This document shows, piece after piece, positions 11,633 to 24,282 of a stretch of DNA of 64,000 nucleotides. A program made the position numbers and the translations under genes. This DNA is from Kingdonia uniflora (taxonomy: Eukaryota; Streptophyta; Magnoliopsida; Ranunculales; Circaeasteraceae). Position 1 is the first letter of the stretch, and each line of letters starts with the position of its first letter. The stretch spans positions 496,001 through 560,000 of the forward strand of contig JACGCM010000310.1 of the NCBI GenBank assembly GCA_014058105.1. The letters run 5' to 3'. A model generated the notes under the pieces. That model was not told where the DNA came from. It worked only from the letters and a program-made list of their open reading frames with translations, and did not search any database.

Positions 11633-13400
11633 ATGGTGAATCCCAAACGACCAGTTTCAGTGGTTCAACATGAAATTTCTACCAAACCTGATTAGCTAGC
11701 AGAGTTAAGGGCGAACCTCAACGCCGAAACCATGAAGCGAAACGAGCTCAAACATCAGTTGGTACATGACTGAGAGCTTTGTGAACAGGAGCTCGAAGAG
11801 GAGTGCAGAGCTCGACAGTTGGAGTTCAAACGACATGAAGAACATATAACAACATTGCAGACTGCTTTGAAAGCTTTGTAATACAATCAACAGGGTCAAG
11901 CTCCCAGAGAATGTGAGGTCATTCCCGCGAGCTTCAGAGTTTCAACACGAGACAGATTGGGACCTCAAGGCATTGCTAGCAAAAGAGCTTTCATGCACCA
12001 CCGTCATGATCCTTAGGTACCAGAGACCTCAATTCATCTGGGACGAGAAGGTCAGTCAGAAATTAGTGGGGGACGCGGACACTCGAAATGACAAAATGAA
12101 GAGCCGCGACCTCCATCCAGGGTACCAGCTCACAAATGTTTAAGTGAGGGGATCGATAATCATAATCCACGACCTGCATGTCAGACAATTCTAGCACCCC
12201 GCCAATACGTTATACAAGAACACATGGATCAGCGAATCAAGGAATTGATAGAAGCTCAAGCTCTTAGTAGTAAGGACGATTTGGGTAAATTACAAGGCAA
12301 TTCGATTGCCAAAGAGTTATTCGATATGGCAGTTCCAAGTTCTAACAGGATTCCATACTCTAAAAATATGCAAGTACAAAGGCACCGATCCTATCGAACA
12401 TGTCCAACAGTTCTGAGATTCGTTAGGGTTGTATTAAAACTTAAAAACTATATTCTTTGTCGACTGTTCACTATAAATCTCCAAGGGGAGCTACTCCAAT
12501 GGTTCCATTCTCTACCTGAAAATTTCATCCTTACATTCGACCAGTTATACAAAATCTTTGTCAAGACTTATGCTCATAACAAAGATAAAGAAGAGAACTT
12601 GTACACGCTTATCAGTCTCAAGGGGAGAAGCTCGAAGTATTTTCAAAGAAATTCCTCGAACTTGCTCAGAAAGTTGATAATCTTGATCAGAAAAAGCTGT
12701 TTCGGTATTTACCAATGTACTACAGATCAATTGTAAAGCGAAAACACATCTTTTCTTGAACAGACCCTCAACCTTGGAAGACATGATCGAGAAGGTAAAT
12801 GGGTATATCGACTTGGAAATGATGATGTCTGAAAGACATAAATCTACTAAAAACGTTCAATAAAGGGTCCAAACACAGATGAAGATAGTGATGACCAGAG
12901 TGATAAGAAACGAGCTAAAATAGATACAAGAAAATCGCAAAAAGGAAATTTATTATCAAAACCTGTCCTTCCAAAGCTGAATGTCAAGATCTCAGAGATC
13001 TACCATATACTGGCAAAATACAAGTTCTTCCATGTGGCTCAACCTCTAGAGTCGATTAAAGGGAAACCATATTATCAGCACCGCAAGGTAACGCATCATG
13101 AAACTGACCAGTGCTATGCTGTACAGAGATTGCTGGAGTACATTTTTAAAGATGGAAGAATGCACGAATATATTATCGATCTGGAAGGATATAAAAATGG
13201 AAGCTACAAGAAATAGGTCGAAGTAATTCAAGTCGAGGAGCAATAAGAGGAAAAACACTTGTACCACCTCTACCTTAATCATATGATCGAGATTTATCTG
13301 ATTAACAATTCGACCAGATTCAAGAGAAGAAGACTAACAGAGTACCACGACCTCACAATTTAGGAGAAAGAAACTAAACTCTACCTGAATCAAGCCTTCA
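11633..13400 (+). pseudogene. gag of Tat element (broken)
   Basis: ATG at 11633 begins MVNPKRPVSVVQHE. The gag core follows in pieces, including GELLQWFHSLPENFILTFDQ (about 12485-12545), the family's A..WF..L...SI.SF..L block. A later segment HHETDQCYAVQRLLEYIFKDG (about 13098-13160) matches the end of gypsy gag. Several in-frame stops and frame changes break it. Confidence 0.75.
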
Positions 13401-13424
13401 GCGAACTGGTATTTCATTTGAAGA

Positions 13425-13634
13425 TTGCGACATAAGCCATGTCAAGTTTCGCATCATAACGTATTGGTCATCATGCTTAAAATGAAAAACTTTGTCATGT
13501 ATACCATGATGATAGATACAGGCAGCGACATCGAAATCCTTTTTCAGGGCACAATCGAGCAAATAGGGCTAATAGGCAAGGTGATACCAAGCGATATAGA
13601 TAGCAATGGCTTTAATGGATCTAAAGAAAAATGA
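13425..13634 (+). pseudogene. Aspartic protease segment of Tat element
   Basis: The translation contains MYTMMIDTGSDIEILFQ, with the retropepsin DTG(S) active-site motif intact, followed by the expected GFNGSKE region. The frame closes at 13632 and the reading frame changes on both sides. Confidence 0.75.
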
Positions 13635-14039
13635 GTAAAAAAAATCATCCTACCGATCACAGCCGGACCCACAACTCTCGACGTTACTTTATGTCATCAA
13701 TGCAAAATCCCAATTCTTGGGGATAATGGGGCGTTGTTGGTTATACAACATGTAAGCGATTCCTTCTACATTCTATCATGCACTTCGTTTCAAATACAAT
13801 GAAGACATCTATGAGATAAAATGAAGTCAAAAGCTCGCTCGAGCTTGTGAAAACACAATATCCATTATACTCGATACTCGATACATCCAAAAGATTTGCT
13901 TCATAGCAATTACAGAAAGCTGGTCACACCGAAGATTAGTCTTCCTCAGTCGAGCCTACAGAGTACATTGAGATTGATGGGCATAACAAGGGTACATACA
14001 TTGGGACCAATCTTGTCTTGCAGGAGAAAGAAGCTCTAA

Positions 14040-15430
14040 TACATTTCCTTCAATCAAAAAAGACGTATTCGCATGGACTTTGTAAGAAATGCCATGAGTT
14101 GACCTAGCAAAGGCCTGTCACAAATTGAGTATACGAGATAAAGCTTCGGGAGTCAAACAAAATTAGAGGAGCCTCTCACCTCGTCTCAGAGATGAGGTCA
14201 ACAAAGAAATTGATAAATTGATCGAAGTCAGTTTCATTCGAGAGGTCAAATATATGGATTGAATTTCGAACATTGTAGCAGTACCAAAAAAGAATAGGAA
14301 AGTAAGAGTTTGTATAGATTTTATGGATCTAAACAAACACACGTCAAAAGACAATTTCACTCTTTCCATAATCCACCAAATTCTAGATTCTGTAGCAGGT
14401 CACGAGCTGTTATCTATGATGGACACTGCTTTTGAGTATGACTAGATACCTCTCATAGATAAAGATTAAGAAAATACCACTTTTATTATTAAGAGGGGCC
14501 TTTATTGCTACAAAATCATGTCATTCGGCCTAAAAAATGCCAGAGCAACTTATCAAAGGTTAGTAACAAACATGTTCAAAAAATACTTGGGAAAGACCAT
14601 TGAAGTATATATTGATGATATGCTCTGCAAAAGCCTAAAGAAGGAAAATCATATTACACATCTCGATACGGTCTTCAACATATTACGGTCATACAGAATG
14701 AAACTAAATCCAGATAAATGCTAATTCGGAGTACATTCTGGCAAATTCTTAGGATACCTCACCAGTAAGAAGGGGATTGAAGCTGATCCAGACCAGTTTC
14801 GAGCTCTAATATCTATGCCATCTCTAAATACAAAGAAGGATGTACAGAAACTCGTTGGCAAAATTGTAGCTATTAACAGATTCGTCTCCAAGTCATCAGA
14901 TCGATGTCGATGGTTGTTCATGCTGTTTCGGGTATCCACCAAAGGAGGTAAAGGATGACAAAATGAGGAAATTGATTAAACAAAAATGTGAAGTAACTTT
15001 TTAAGAACTTAAAAGGTATCTTGGGAAATCTCCAATAATGAGCACGTCGATCAACAACGAGGAATTGATAATTTACCCCGCAGTTATAAAAAACTCTGTA
15101 AACTCATTCCTTATATGGATAGAAGGGAAAATTGAGAAGCCAGTATATATCATAAGCAAGACCTTACGCCAATAGAAACAAGATATTCTAAAATATAGCG
15201 ACTCCTCCTAACACTCGTTTACACTTCCCAAAAACTCAAGCATTATTTTTAAGCTTATTCAGTCAAAGTCATGACCAATTACCCTTTTTAAGAAGTATTA
15301 TTTAAGAAAGAGAAATCACGACGAGTGCAACAATGGTCAGTTAGCTTGGGGGAGCACGATATCAAGTTCGAACAAAAATCTCTGAAAAAGGGAATGCAGT
15401 AGCTAAATTTTTAGCAGACTTCCCAGTAGA
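14040..15430 (+). pseudogene. Reverse transcriptase and first RNase H of Tat element
   Basis: Fingers and palm segments are recognisable in changing frames. The block MSFGLKNARATYQRLV (14518) leads to the catalytic YIDDM (about 14611) and then the thumb/connection FLGYLTSKKGIEADP-like region. Downstream pieces (VYIISKTLRQ at about 15148, then QQWSVSLGEHDIKF at about 15330) are the ordinary Ty3-type RNase H. Stops at several points make it inactive as it stands, although the YIDD motif survives. Confidence 0.8.
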
Positions 15431-15539
15431 AGATCCAGATTGGGAAGAACTCGATCCCGATCTCACAGAAGAAGTCAAAAATGATCTACCATCAAAGTCT
15501 TTGAAGAATGAGCTGAATAGGTCACACAAACAGGGTGAA

Positions 15540-15960
15540 GGTTACTTGCAGATGGATCAGCAGGACCCGTAGGGTCAGGAATAGGAATCGTACTAATCAC
15601 ACCCTCCAATTATATAATCGAGAACTCCAATGATAGAATCGAGAAGTCAATACGATTAAATTTTGAAGCTTCGAATAATGTCACAGAATACGAAGCCTTA
15701 ATTCATGGGCTAGATATGGCTTTGGAAATCGGAGTTCTTGAACTATCGGTTTATACTGACTCATTGCTGATAGTTCATCATTACTCCGAGCAATACAAGA
15801 TAAATGATAAAATGATTGACTGCGCAGCACTGGTTGCCGGCATAATGAGCATATTTGCTAAAGCTACACTCGGTTATTTACCTCGTAGAGAGAATCGTCA
15901 TGCCGATTCTTTAGCTTACTTAGTTATGGTATTAGGTACAGAAGCAAGATACCTCCAAAT
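15540..15960 (+). pseudogene. Second (archaeal-type) RNase H of Tat element
   Basis: The segment starts with an ADGSAGP motif (about 15550) and continues through NVTEYEALIHGLDMALEIG (15678-15734) and YTDSLLIVHH to RHADSLAYL. These are the D-E-D-D positions of the additional RNase H carried by Tat-clade elements. One frame break lies near its start. The long open part (15716-16196) is better preserved than the rest of pol. Confidence 0.75.
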
Positions 15961-16189
15961 TGAAGTGATATTAACCCCCAACATCGATTATACTTTGATA
16001 TGCACGATCAATAATGGGTGTGATAAAGAGGAGGAAAACGATTGGAGAAAACCTTTCTTCATATATATTGGCCCCAACAACAAATACGATGGGCCACTTC
16101 TAAAAGATCCAAAAGACCGAAGACAATTGGTTGAAAACTCCAAGCGACTGGACCATACCTCAAATCCCTCTCACAACATAGGGTCGATA

Positions 16190-17243
16190 GAATGCTGAAC
16201 ATGAAGGAACTTATGCTATCATACCGCAGGATACTCTCTTGCGAACAAAGTAATCACACAAGGAGTATTCTGGTTGGAGATGAGAAAATAGGCAGAGGAA
16301 TATTTACGTAAATGTGAGCTTATCAGCGACATGGTTACCAAATACAAGCTCCGGCACTCGAACTTCATGCCAGTAAAGTATTTTGGCCCTTCAAACGGTG
16401 GGCGCTTGGTTTTGTTGGAGAGTTTCTAAACACACCGGGTAACCATAAATTCTTACTCGTAGCAACGGATTATTTTACGAAATGGGTAGAAGCAGTCCCC
16501 TTTTTTCAAACTCAAGAAGAAAAAGTCATCTCATTTATCTGGGAACATGTCATCACATGATTTGGTTGCCCCCACATGATTCAGATCGATAACGAAGCCC
16601 AGTTTGTTGGAAAGAAAGTGGTAACATTCCTCAACAAATACAACATCATTCATTCACCATCAAATCCATACTACCCCCAAGGCAATGAATAGGTCAAAAT
16701 CACAAACAAGACCATAATGGATGGACTCAAGAAAAGACTCAAGTCAGGAACGAAGGGTAATTGGATAAGGGAACTACCACATGTTTTGTAAGCATACCGC
16801 ACTACACCCGAACAGTCAATAAGATGTTCCCCATTTCTATTTGCTTATGGAACTGAGGCCATAATCTCAATTAAATATCACCATCCCGTCAAAGATCACG
16901 AGCTAACTGATAAAGAAAATGAATTGGAGATGGTATGCAATATGAACTGGATCGATGAAACATGAGCTCGAGTTGTTGCAAACTTGGGTCGGTATCATCA
17001 TATGTTAGTCAATTTATACAATAGGAGGGTTCGAAATCGGGAGTTCGAAATCAACGACTTAGTACTGCAAAATATCCCTAAAAATAAGAAAGAGCCAAAT
17101 ACTGGGAAGCTCACAGAAAATTGGGAAGGCCCATTCCTGGTAGTAGAGCGAATTGGCCTCGAATCCTACTATTTCATGACAGAAGAAGGCATCAGGAAAC
17201 CAAATCCTTGAAACACTAGGAGGTTGAAGAAATTCTATCGCTA
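16190..17243 (+). pseudogene. Integrase of Tat element
   Basis: The core is read in frame-shifted pieces: NHKFLLVATDYFTKWVEAVP (about 16443-16500), CPHMIQIDNEAQF (second catalytic Asp, about 16569) and NPYYPQGNE (third catalytic region, about 16665; the usual NG is NE). A C-terminal part from 16984 (GRYHHMLVNLYNRRV...) includes the GKLTENWEGPFLV block of the GPY/F module. In-frame stops interrupt it. A change to the antisense coding module follows immediately. Confidence 0.8.
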
Positions 17244-17520
17244 ACTCGATGTTTTTCTACGCACATGATACTTTTAATATTGTTATTTAAATTCCAAAAG
17301 TGAGATGCAATCTCCAACAGTCTGTACATTATTTTCTCATCAATGAAAACTTTTTAAGTTTTTTCCCACATTACTGTCTACTACCATATATCTTATCTTA
17401 TCTACAAAATCTCAAATGATTAAACAAAAGGTAAAACTCATTTTAATCTATTTGATATCTAAAATTACAGCAACAAAAATCTACTTAAGCATCCTCTACA
17501 ACAGGGTCTTTCTAGTTTAC

Positions 17521-20500
17521 ACCAGACGAACTTTCACCAACCATAGGAGCACTTGAAGACAAATAATCTTGAGCTCTAGCAACAACTATATCTCTTTTAT
17601 ATTCTACTCTTTCCTAAGCAATGAGACCAATATGAGACTCCAGATAACCCAAATATTCGGCACGGACTACATAACTTCCACATATAACGCCATATTTGAT
17701 CATACCCTTGTGCAACAGATCCCTCTCTCCTTTAATTCTCCTAATTTCCCCGATAAAAAATGATATCACTGTTGTCAAATTTTTAGTGTGCACCTCGCTA
17801 GCCGCAAACCTATCCTTGTTCGGTACAGCGAGCTCAGTAAACCTTGCGTTCGCACCTTGTAACAATTTTTCCTGTTTATTAAAACAAATTTTTTCTTCAA
17901 TAATCTCAACAAGCGCCGTCGCATTGCGAATCTTCAACACTGCTACAATTTCATTCAATTCTCTCTTCGCCACCAGTAATTTATCAATTTTGACCTTACT
18001 TTGCAATTTATGTTCGACTAATTCCTTAATTTTATCTTAGGACAATAGAAGATCTGCCTTTAATTTTTGTATTACTTCGTTCAAACCCCTCTCAATAGTT
18101 TGAGAATTTGTCAACTCTGCCTCCATATTTCTTAATCGCTCATTCGAATTCCTTACCATAGCTCGAACATATTCCATATCAACCTCCAACTTCTTTATCC
18201 GCTCAGTCAAACTCTTCACATCAAGATCTTTTTTCCTCAATCATTCCACAAGATCGCTAAAATTCCCTTGTGCATTCCACGACTTCGCCTCTATCCTCTT
18301 TAATCAATTTGCTAAATTACGCCTATGACCTTGAGCGCTAACCAAGTCATTTTCCCTTCTCTTTATGCGATTAGTCAAACTCTTCAAAGTGCCCTGAGCA
18401 TTCACCAAATTAGCACTATTTCTTTTTACCTGCTCGGTCAGATCCCTCACAAAATTTTGTGACTCAATCAATCTGAGCTCCATTTTCATATTTAGCTCCG
18501 CAACATTTTCCAACGCCTCGTGAGTCTTGGTCAAATCAAACATGAGTGTTTCATTAGTTTTGGTAAGATCTCTTTGATGAACTCTCATAGTTTCTAGCTA
18601 GATCTGCACAATATTACGATATCTCATTTCATAACTTGTGAAGTTCTGAAATATATTCCTCATAAACAACAGTTCGTACATAACAACAATTTACATGTCG
18701 ATTACAAATCTTACAATCCTAAGTTATACATATATCATCGACACACCAGTACAAACTGTTACTTATTTAGCTTTTAAGCTATGCAGGCTTCTCGCTCTGG
18801 TGGCCATATGCCCTAGGATTTTGGGATCTGGACAAATACCTCTATTTTCTAACACTTTAATGTACGCTTCCTTTAACACTCTCTCACTGTTTATCTCAGC
18901 TTCTAGATAGATGCTCAACTTTATAAGGTCTTTGGTTACTTCTGGGGTATTTTCTTTAATACCACCAGGGAAGAGAGGTCAAATTCTTAAGTACCTACTC
19001 TTATCTTACCTAACTGCCTTGTCCTTCTCAATTTTATCTTTGGCCCACCCTAAGTGAGCATCACATAAATTTCTCCAATGTTCTTCACTAAGTTATCTAT
19101 ATTTTCTCACCCGAGCCTCAGTGCGTCCAATCATAAAAGCTGTTGCAGACGAAGAGTTTTTCTCCTTAGGGAGCTCTTTCTTTAGAGCCTCAATTGTGAA
19201 GCACAGTTCGTTAAGTTCCTACACATAATAATTTTAATATCAAAACAATATAAACCAGTTTCATAAACCACTACTTGAATGACCCAGTCACTACACAAAT
19301 GTTTTCCTTCCCCAATAAACATATAATTGTTTAAACATTACAAAAATATCTCATACTACCTTCTCCTGCTCATCCACTCCTTGGTTTTTAGCCTGAGTAG
19401 TAGGACTGACAGCTTTCAGCCCTGATACGACCTCTCGAAGTGGAGTCTTCACTGATTCGGCCTCCTCTTCTCCATATGGCCCCGCAACGTCCGCAGATTG
19501 TCTCTCTATAATAGCCAACACCTCAGCATCAGCATAGCCATCGCCTTGGAGTCGTTGAGCAAGGTTGTCCCGAATATTACTCACTTCATTGATATTTTGG
19601 GTGGACTCTCTCCCGAGCTGGTCCATTATTACCTGGAAGGAGGCCTTTAGGTTCGCAATCTTTTGAATCGAGTGCACCATCTCCTCTGCTAATTTGGCTT
19701 ATTCCTTAGCCAACTCTTTTTCCAGCTTCGTAGTACGCTTCAGTGCCAGCTTGTTCGCATCCCCAATGTCAAGGTTGAGACCTCTCAGAACATGGGAACC
19801 ATGTACACAAAAGATATAAATACCAAGGTCAAGGAATATCGAATGAACAAAAATCTTAAAGAAAGTACAACTTACCCTACGAAGCTCGAGATCTACTGAG
19901 GATTTTACTTATTCAGAATCTGCCAATACAATGGCCTTGAATTTTCCTTCCAGCCCGAGCATATCTTTATCCATGCTTATTTCCAAAATGGCCTCCTTCG
20001 AATCGCTTATAACATGAGGTGAGGGGCTGTCCGTCAATTTCCTCTTCTTGGAGCCAGCCTCGAACCCCGCACCTTCAGCGGCTCTGTAAGTAGAAACGAA
20101 AGTTTTCACGTTTCTCCTCTTAGACATCCTTTGGCTTGTATCAGCCGAACCGTTCCCTGCGAGCTGCAACTTCAAAGCCATTGGTAAAGTTTTCGCGATC
20201 TGGGGTACCTCTACCCCAACGTCCACTAAGGTATTCAGCGTGATTGGAATCGCTCCAGAAGATGAGCTAGTACCAACCATCTTCTTCTTTGTCTGAGACT
20301 TTTGGACCATGTGAGACTTGCCGTTGACTTTCTTACTCCTACTTATCTCAAGATCGTCTAATACAGCTTCGAGCTCAATCCCCTCTCGAGCTACAACATC
20401 AATAAATGATTCTTCCTTCCTAATAGTGCACCGAAGATCTGCATACAAAACAATCTATTATCAAACACCGAACGCCAGAAATATATTAAGTTCAAAATTA

Positions 20501-21354
20501 GTAATATCTACTTACATTCCTTAAACAATCTATAAGTAAGATTCAGGACGTCCTCATCAGCTTGCTGTAGATACTCGCCTCTTACCCACAATAAGTTGTC
20601 ATTCCACGCCTTCCCAGATAAATCTAGGTCGAAGAATTGTGGTCGGGGATAAATAGAAGAAAAGTAAGCACCCCCAGTGGTGCTGAAATACTTAACATTA
20701 TAATACTTCAGTACATCTGACGAGGTCAATCTCCTCCCTTTTCCCTCGCTAGACCACTTCACATTTAATGCCTCACATACACATATCACCTCGTACATAT
20801 TACCGTTCAACTGGGCAGGACAGGCTTTCATCCCATTCATGATACCTTTGGCAAAGTTACTCAAAGGCACCGTTAATCCATAATCGAACTAGGACAGATA
20901 ACACAGAAAGCCCTCCTCCAGGTCTTCTGACTCATCCCCATTGAAATACTCAAGAGAAACAGACTCATGAGTACCCCTACGAGCTTTCTCCCACTCCAAG
21001 TCAGGCAACAAGAAGAACGAAATATCTCTATTCTCATCAAAAGACTCCCTAAACGGCCTCCCCCCAATACTCCATCACGCCTCCCTATACACCTTTTACA
21101 CTACTCTTACATTTACAGAACCCTCTCAAGGTATCTGAACCTACAACATACCTATGCAGGATACCATGAAAACTAGGAAAATCAACCTGGACCTCACCTT
21201 CACTCCCACCCTCTGGATGTGCATCCTCATGTTTACTAGACAAAACAACATTATCAATGGATCTAATATTTCTATGCTTGACCTCAACAGAGGTTGTACC
21301 CTCAAAACCTACATTCTCCTCAGCAATTGAACGACATGAGGTAGAAGGATCCAT
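17521..21354 (-). pseudogene. Antisense additional ORF of Tat element (Transposase_28-like plus coiled coil)
   Basis: Reading the minus strand from ATG at 21354 gives MDPSTSCRSIAEENVGFEG. It then shows the region PLSNFAKGIMNGMKACPAQL...VKYFSTTGGAYF (20870-20508), which resembles the plant 'putative gypsy type transposon' family (Transposase_28). A basic/low-complexity segment with KKRK-like stretches follows, then long heptad-rich coiled coil (19680-19351, 18588-17614). A clear intron (minus GTAAGT...TGCAG, plus 20439-20515, 77 bp) separates two blocks, and a second probable intron lies near 19775-19875. Stops within the coiled coil (near 18302 and 18241) and near 20887 show decay. Antisense ORFs after integrase are known in Tat elements; their function is not established. 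Confidence 0.7.
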
Positions 21355-21912
21355 CTCAAATAAAGAGCTCGAAATAGAGAGATGCCTACTTATTAGTTTT
21401 TTAGCATGCATCTACACCTACATAAAGACCAGGTATTTCGATTAAATTTTATACATTTCCTTGATTCTCTTAGTTCGACTAATAACAGTTATAAATTGTT
21501 ACAATGCTTGTTAATATAACGAATTAAACAAAATAGAAAAACCCATTTTTTCCTCAATAAAGTGAATGACAAAACTTTTCCAATAAAGACAACATTCAAA
21601 ATTCAAATCCAAAAAAGAGGGAAATCATCAAAAATCATAACAAAGATTATTTCAAAAAAAATAAAATCAAATATACACCACTAACCTTCAATGGCAAAAA
21701 ACGAATCTGGCGCAACGCATGTCTCCTCCTTCACAGTAATCTTCGGTAACATAAAATCTTTATCCTCCACAAGGAAAACAACTTCATCCCTCAGAAGACG
21801 ATGACAAGTCTCTGGTTTTTTCTCACTGAAAACTCTACAATCAAGATTTTTTTTCTCTTTCTAGATTTTCATCTCTCTGGTTTCTAGAAAGGTTTGGAAG
21901 AAGAGAGGGAAT

Positions 21913-21928
21913 GCGTATTTATAGTATT
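21913..21928 (-). promoter_or_regulatory. TATA-like box for the antisense ORF
   Basis: The minus strand reads ACTATAAATACGC about 560 bp upstream of the antisense ATG at 21354. A pyrimidine-rich leader and a possible leader intron (donor GTTAGT near 21687) lie between. A similar minus-strand box ACTATAAATACAGG lies at about 22743-22757. Assignment is by position and consensus only. Confidence 0.4.
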
Positions 21929-23087
21929 TTTCTTTAACAGCTGGCAGTTGTGGGGACGCGTGTCAGCCACCCTCAGTTTTGCAACCGAGGCATCTTTTCT
22001 ACTGCTTCTGACTGTCTACTCATGCCTTTTGGAAACAAACGCTTTTTCCATCATTACCTTCACCCCAATAATTAAATGCATCTCTCTCTCTCCTACTCAT
22101 CCTCCTTTCAGCCCTTACCACATCCATGACAACAGTGATCACTACACAGTAATTCGACCTACCACTTCCAACTTTTTTTCTCGTACTCCTGATTTCAAAA
22201 ATCTAACTAGAACGACACTACCAATATTCGCAAAAATTTAATATTCAAATATTCAAACAGAATCCACACAAAACAAGGAGACAATTACGTAAAATAACAA
22301 CATCAGATATTATTTCCTTATAAGCCCCCTCACAATAACACGACCTAAACACAGCGGGCTCTAAAAAATAATTACATCTAAAACATCTCAGATGCCCTAC
22401 AACACCACATCTAATCACTTCACCGTCATCAATTATCTCATCTTCATCAGCTATCTCATCTAACGTGATCTCTCTTACAATAATCTTTTGAGCTTCAGGG
22501 GTCGAATGCCACGAAGCACATCACACCAAAAATGTTGGTCTACCTAGATATCTCTCTCCCTTGTAGTCAATCCTTTGAGCTACAGTACATAAACAGACAG
22601 CTCGTCATAATAACATAGCCGCTCGAATAATAGTTTGCAAACTTATGCTACCTTTATCGCCAATCGCTCCTCGCTTATGTGACGAGCCCTCTACGACTGA
22701 GTCCTCGCCATGATTATTGATTTAATATTTTGGTTTAACCTCCCTGTATTTATAGTACAAAGTACGATAAAACCAAATCCCATCTTTTTTGCCATGAAGA
22801 TACTTAATAATAACCCTAACAGCTGTCACAGTTATCCAAACTCACAACACAGTTCATTAACAACTGTCAAACTCAAGCTTGAAAAATCCATACTTATTTT
22901 TTACCATATTTCCACGAGCTCACTGTTTAACACAGTTCGATCCAACATTTTTTCACATATTATAAAAGTAATTAATATAGTTTAAGGAATTTGACACTTT
23001 CAGTTTGAGAAAATTTATTGTTATTATCTCAAATATATATATATATAATATAATATCAAATACTAAATATAAAATAAAAAATAGTTT
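21929..23087. other. Non-coding part of the Tat element
   Basis: Between the two antisense ORFs no conserved coding sequence was seen. The stretch contains CT-rich sequence, a minus-strand TATA-like box near 22750 and an AT microsatellite at 23033-23048. Confidence 0.5.
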
Positions 23088-23414
23088 CTACAGAAACTGA
23101 TCACATATAGGATAGTCGCGAGACCTCTTTGGACGAACACCAGTAACTTCATCCTCCGCCAAGATAGCCTGCTCTACAAGGAGACGCAGACCGTCCCTGC
23201 ACTGCCCTGTCGTCACCATATAGTAGAACTGAACCATCTGGTAATAGTTATCATCAGCTTCCTCTACCTCCTCATACGTCATACCCTGGTAAGAGAGACA
23301 GACAGGGATAAGAGTCAGAATCTTGAGGAACTGGGTCCCAAAATAGCAAAACTGGAGCTCATGTACCTTAGCCAAAACTCTGGCTTCATAGGATTGGCCT
23401 CTAGTTGTCACCAT
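23088..23414 (-). CDS. Second small antisense ORF of Tat element, function unknown
   Basis: The minus strand opens with ATG at 23414 (MVTTRGQSYEARVLAK). Unspliced it is 108 residues. A convincing 81 bp intron (minus GTACAT...CTTACCAG, plus 23286-23366, with a pyrimidine-rich tract before the acceptor) would give 81 residues, continuing GMTYEEVEEADDNYYQMVQF to CDQFL, in frame. The product is acidic in the middle with an RPKRSR basic patch near the end. I do not recognise the family. It has no internal stop, unlike most of the element. It lies about 350 bp inside the 3' LTR and is oriented like the larger antisense ORF. Confidence 0.45.
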   Translation of the reverse strand: MVTTRGQSYEARVLAKVHELQFCYFGTQFLKILTLIPVCLSYQGMTYEEVEEADDNYYQMVQFYYMVTTGQCRDGLRLLVEQAILAEDEVTGVRPKRSRDYPICDQFL

Positions 23415-23748
23415 CGTCTTTTACATAAGAAAATCATAAGAAGAGAATGAGTTTACTAAAGAATAACGGTCAGGATAACAAATGGAGATACTTATTGCCA
23501 AAATCATATTTAATGTTGAAAATGAATTCCAATGCCACCATCCTTAAAAGAACCAATTCCTGGGAACTGCAACACTCAACTGCAACAATCAACTTCAATG
23601 CATCAATTCAGTGTCTCCAACAGTCAAGTACATTATCAATATTGAAGAATATTATGGTAACAATCCAACAGATTGCCAGAAAGCTACATCAAATTCAAAT
23701 ACCAAGCTCGATTGGAACTTCTCAACTCAAGACACGCGTGCCTTTAGT

Positions 23749-23762
23749 TGAGAGGGGGCGAT
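23749..23762 (+). other. Polypurine tract of Tat element
   Basis: TGAGAGGGGGCGAT immediately precedes the 3' LTR start at 23763, the position of the plus-strand primer site. Confidence 0.7.
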
Positions 23763-24282
23763 TATAGGGACATGACCTTCGAGCTAGAGTAAAAATGAAC
23801 TAGTACAGTGCCATACTTATACAGAAGATACATAACATACATCCTGTTAACATTGACACTTGGACCACGAACTGAGAAGGAACGTAACTCGAGCACTTCA
23901 AACAGAATAGAACGCGCGAGTCAAAAGATACTTGTCCCCATAAACTAACAGTTAAAAGAAAAACTTTTACTCTTCCCCCAATCCAGGAGAATGTGCTGAC
24001 ACACATACACAAATTGAGGATGGGATCTATAAAAGAGAGAATAGATAGAAGAGTAAGGACCAAGTTTTGGCAGCTCAAAAGACCTTAAATTATATTCAAT
24101 ATTTATCTGACTTAAGCAATAAAATCATTCTTACAAAATCCTCGAACTGAAGTTGTGGTTTTCATCTATTCAGAGGTTTCCACGCTAAAAACCTGTGTCG
24201 ATTTATATTATTTGTTTATTATATTTGTCATATGTACATTTGGTGTAAGAGGCTATTCAAGCTATGGAAGTAGGCCCTTATA
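23763..24282 (+). repeat. 3' LTR of Tat element
   Basis: Direct copy of 11040-11555, ending GGCCCTTATA and followed by the 5 bp duplication GTTCT at 24283-24287. It includes the TATA-like box ATCTATAAAAGAG near 24027. Confidence 0.9.

Larger units (their letters stand above)
11040..24282 (+). mobile_element. Ty3/gypsy LTR retrotransposon, Tat clade, 13.2 kb, degenerate
   Basis: Two direct LTRs (11040-11555 and 23763-24282) share ends (TATAGGG...CCTTATA/CCTTTACA) and are flanked by a 5 bp duplication GTTCT (11035-11039 and 24283-24287). Internal order is gag, protease, reverse transcriptase, RNase H, a second RNase H of archaeal type (ADGSAGP-like), integrase, then about 6.5 kb before the 3' LTR carrying ORFs on the opposite strand. 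Dual RNase H plus an antisense additional ORF after integrase is the known hallmark of the Tat clade (Ogre relatives). Many stops and frameshifts show it is no longer autonomous. It lies between the two DnaJ relatives, next to a second gypsy element. Confidence 0.9.
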
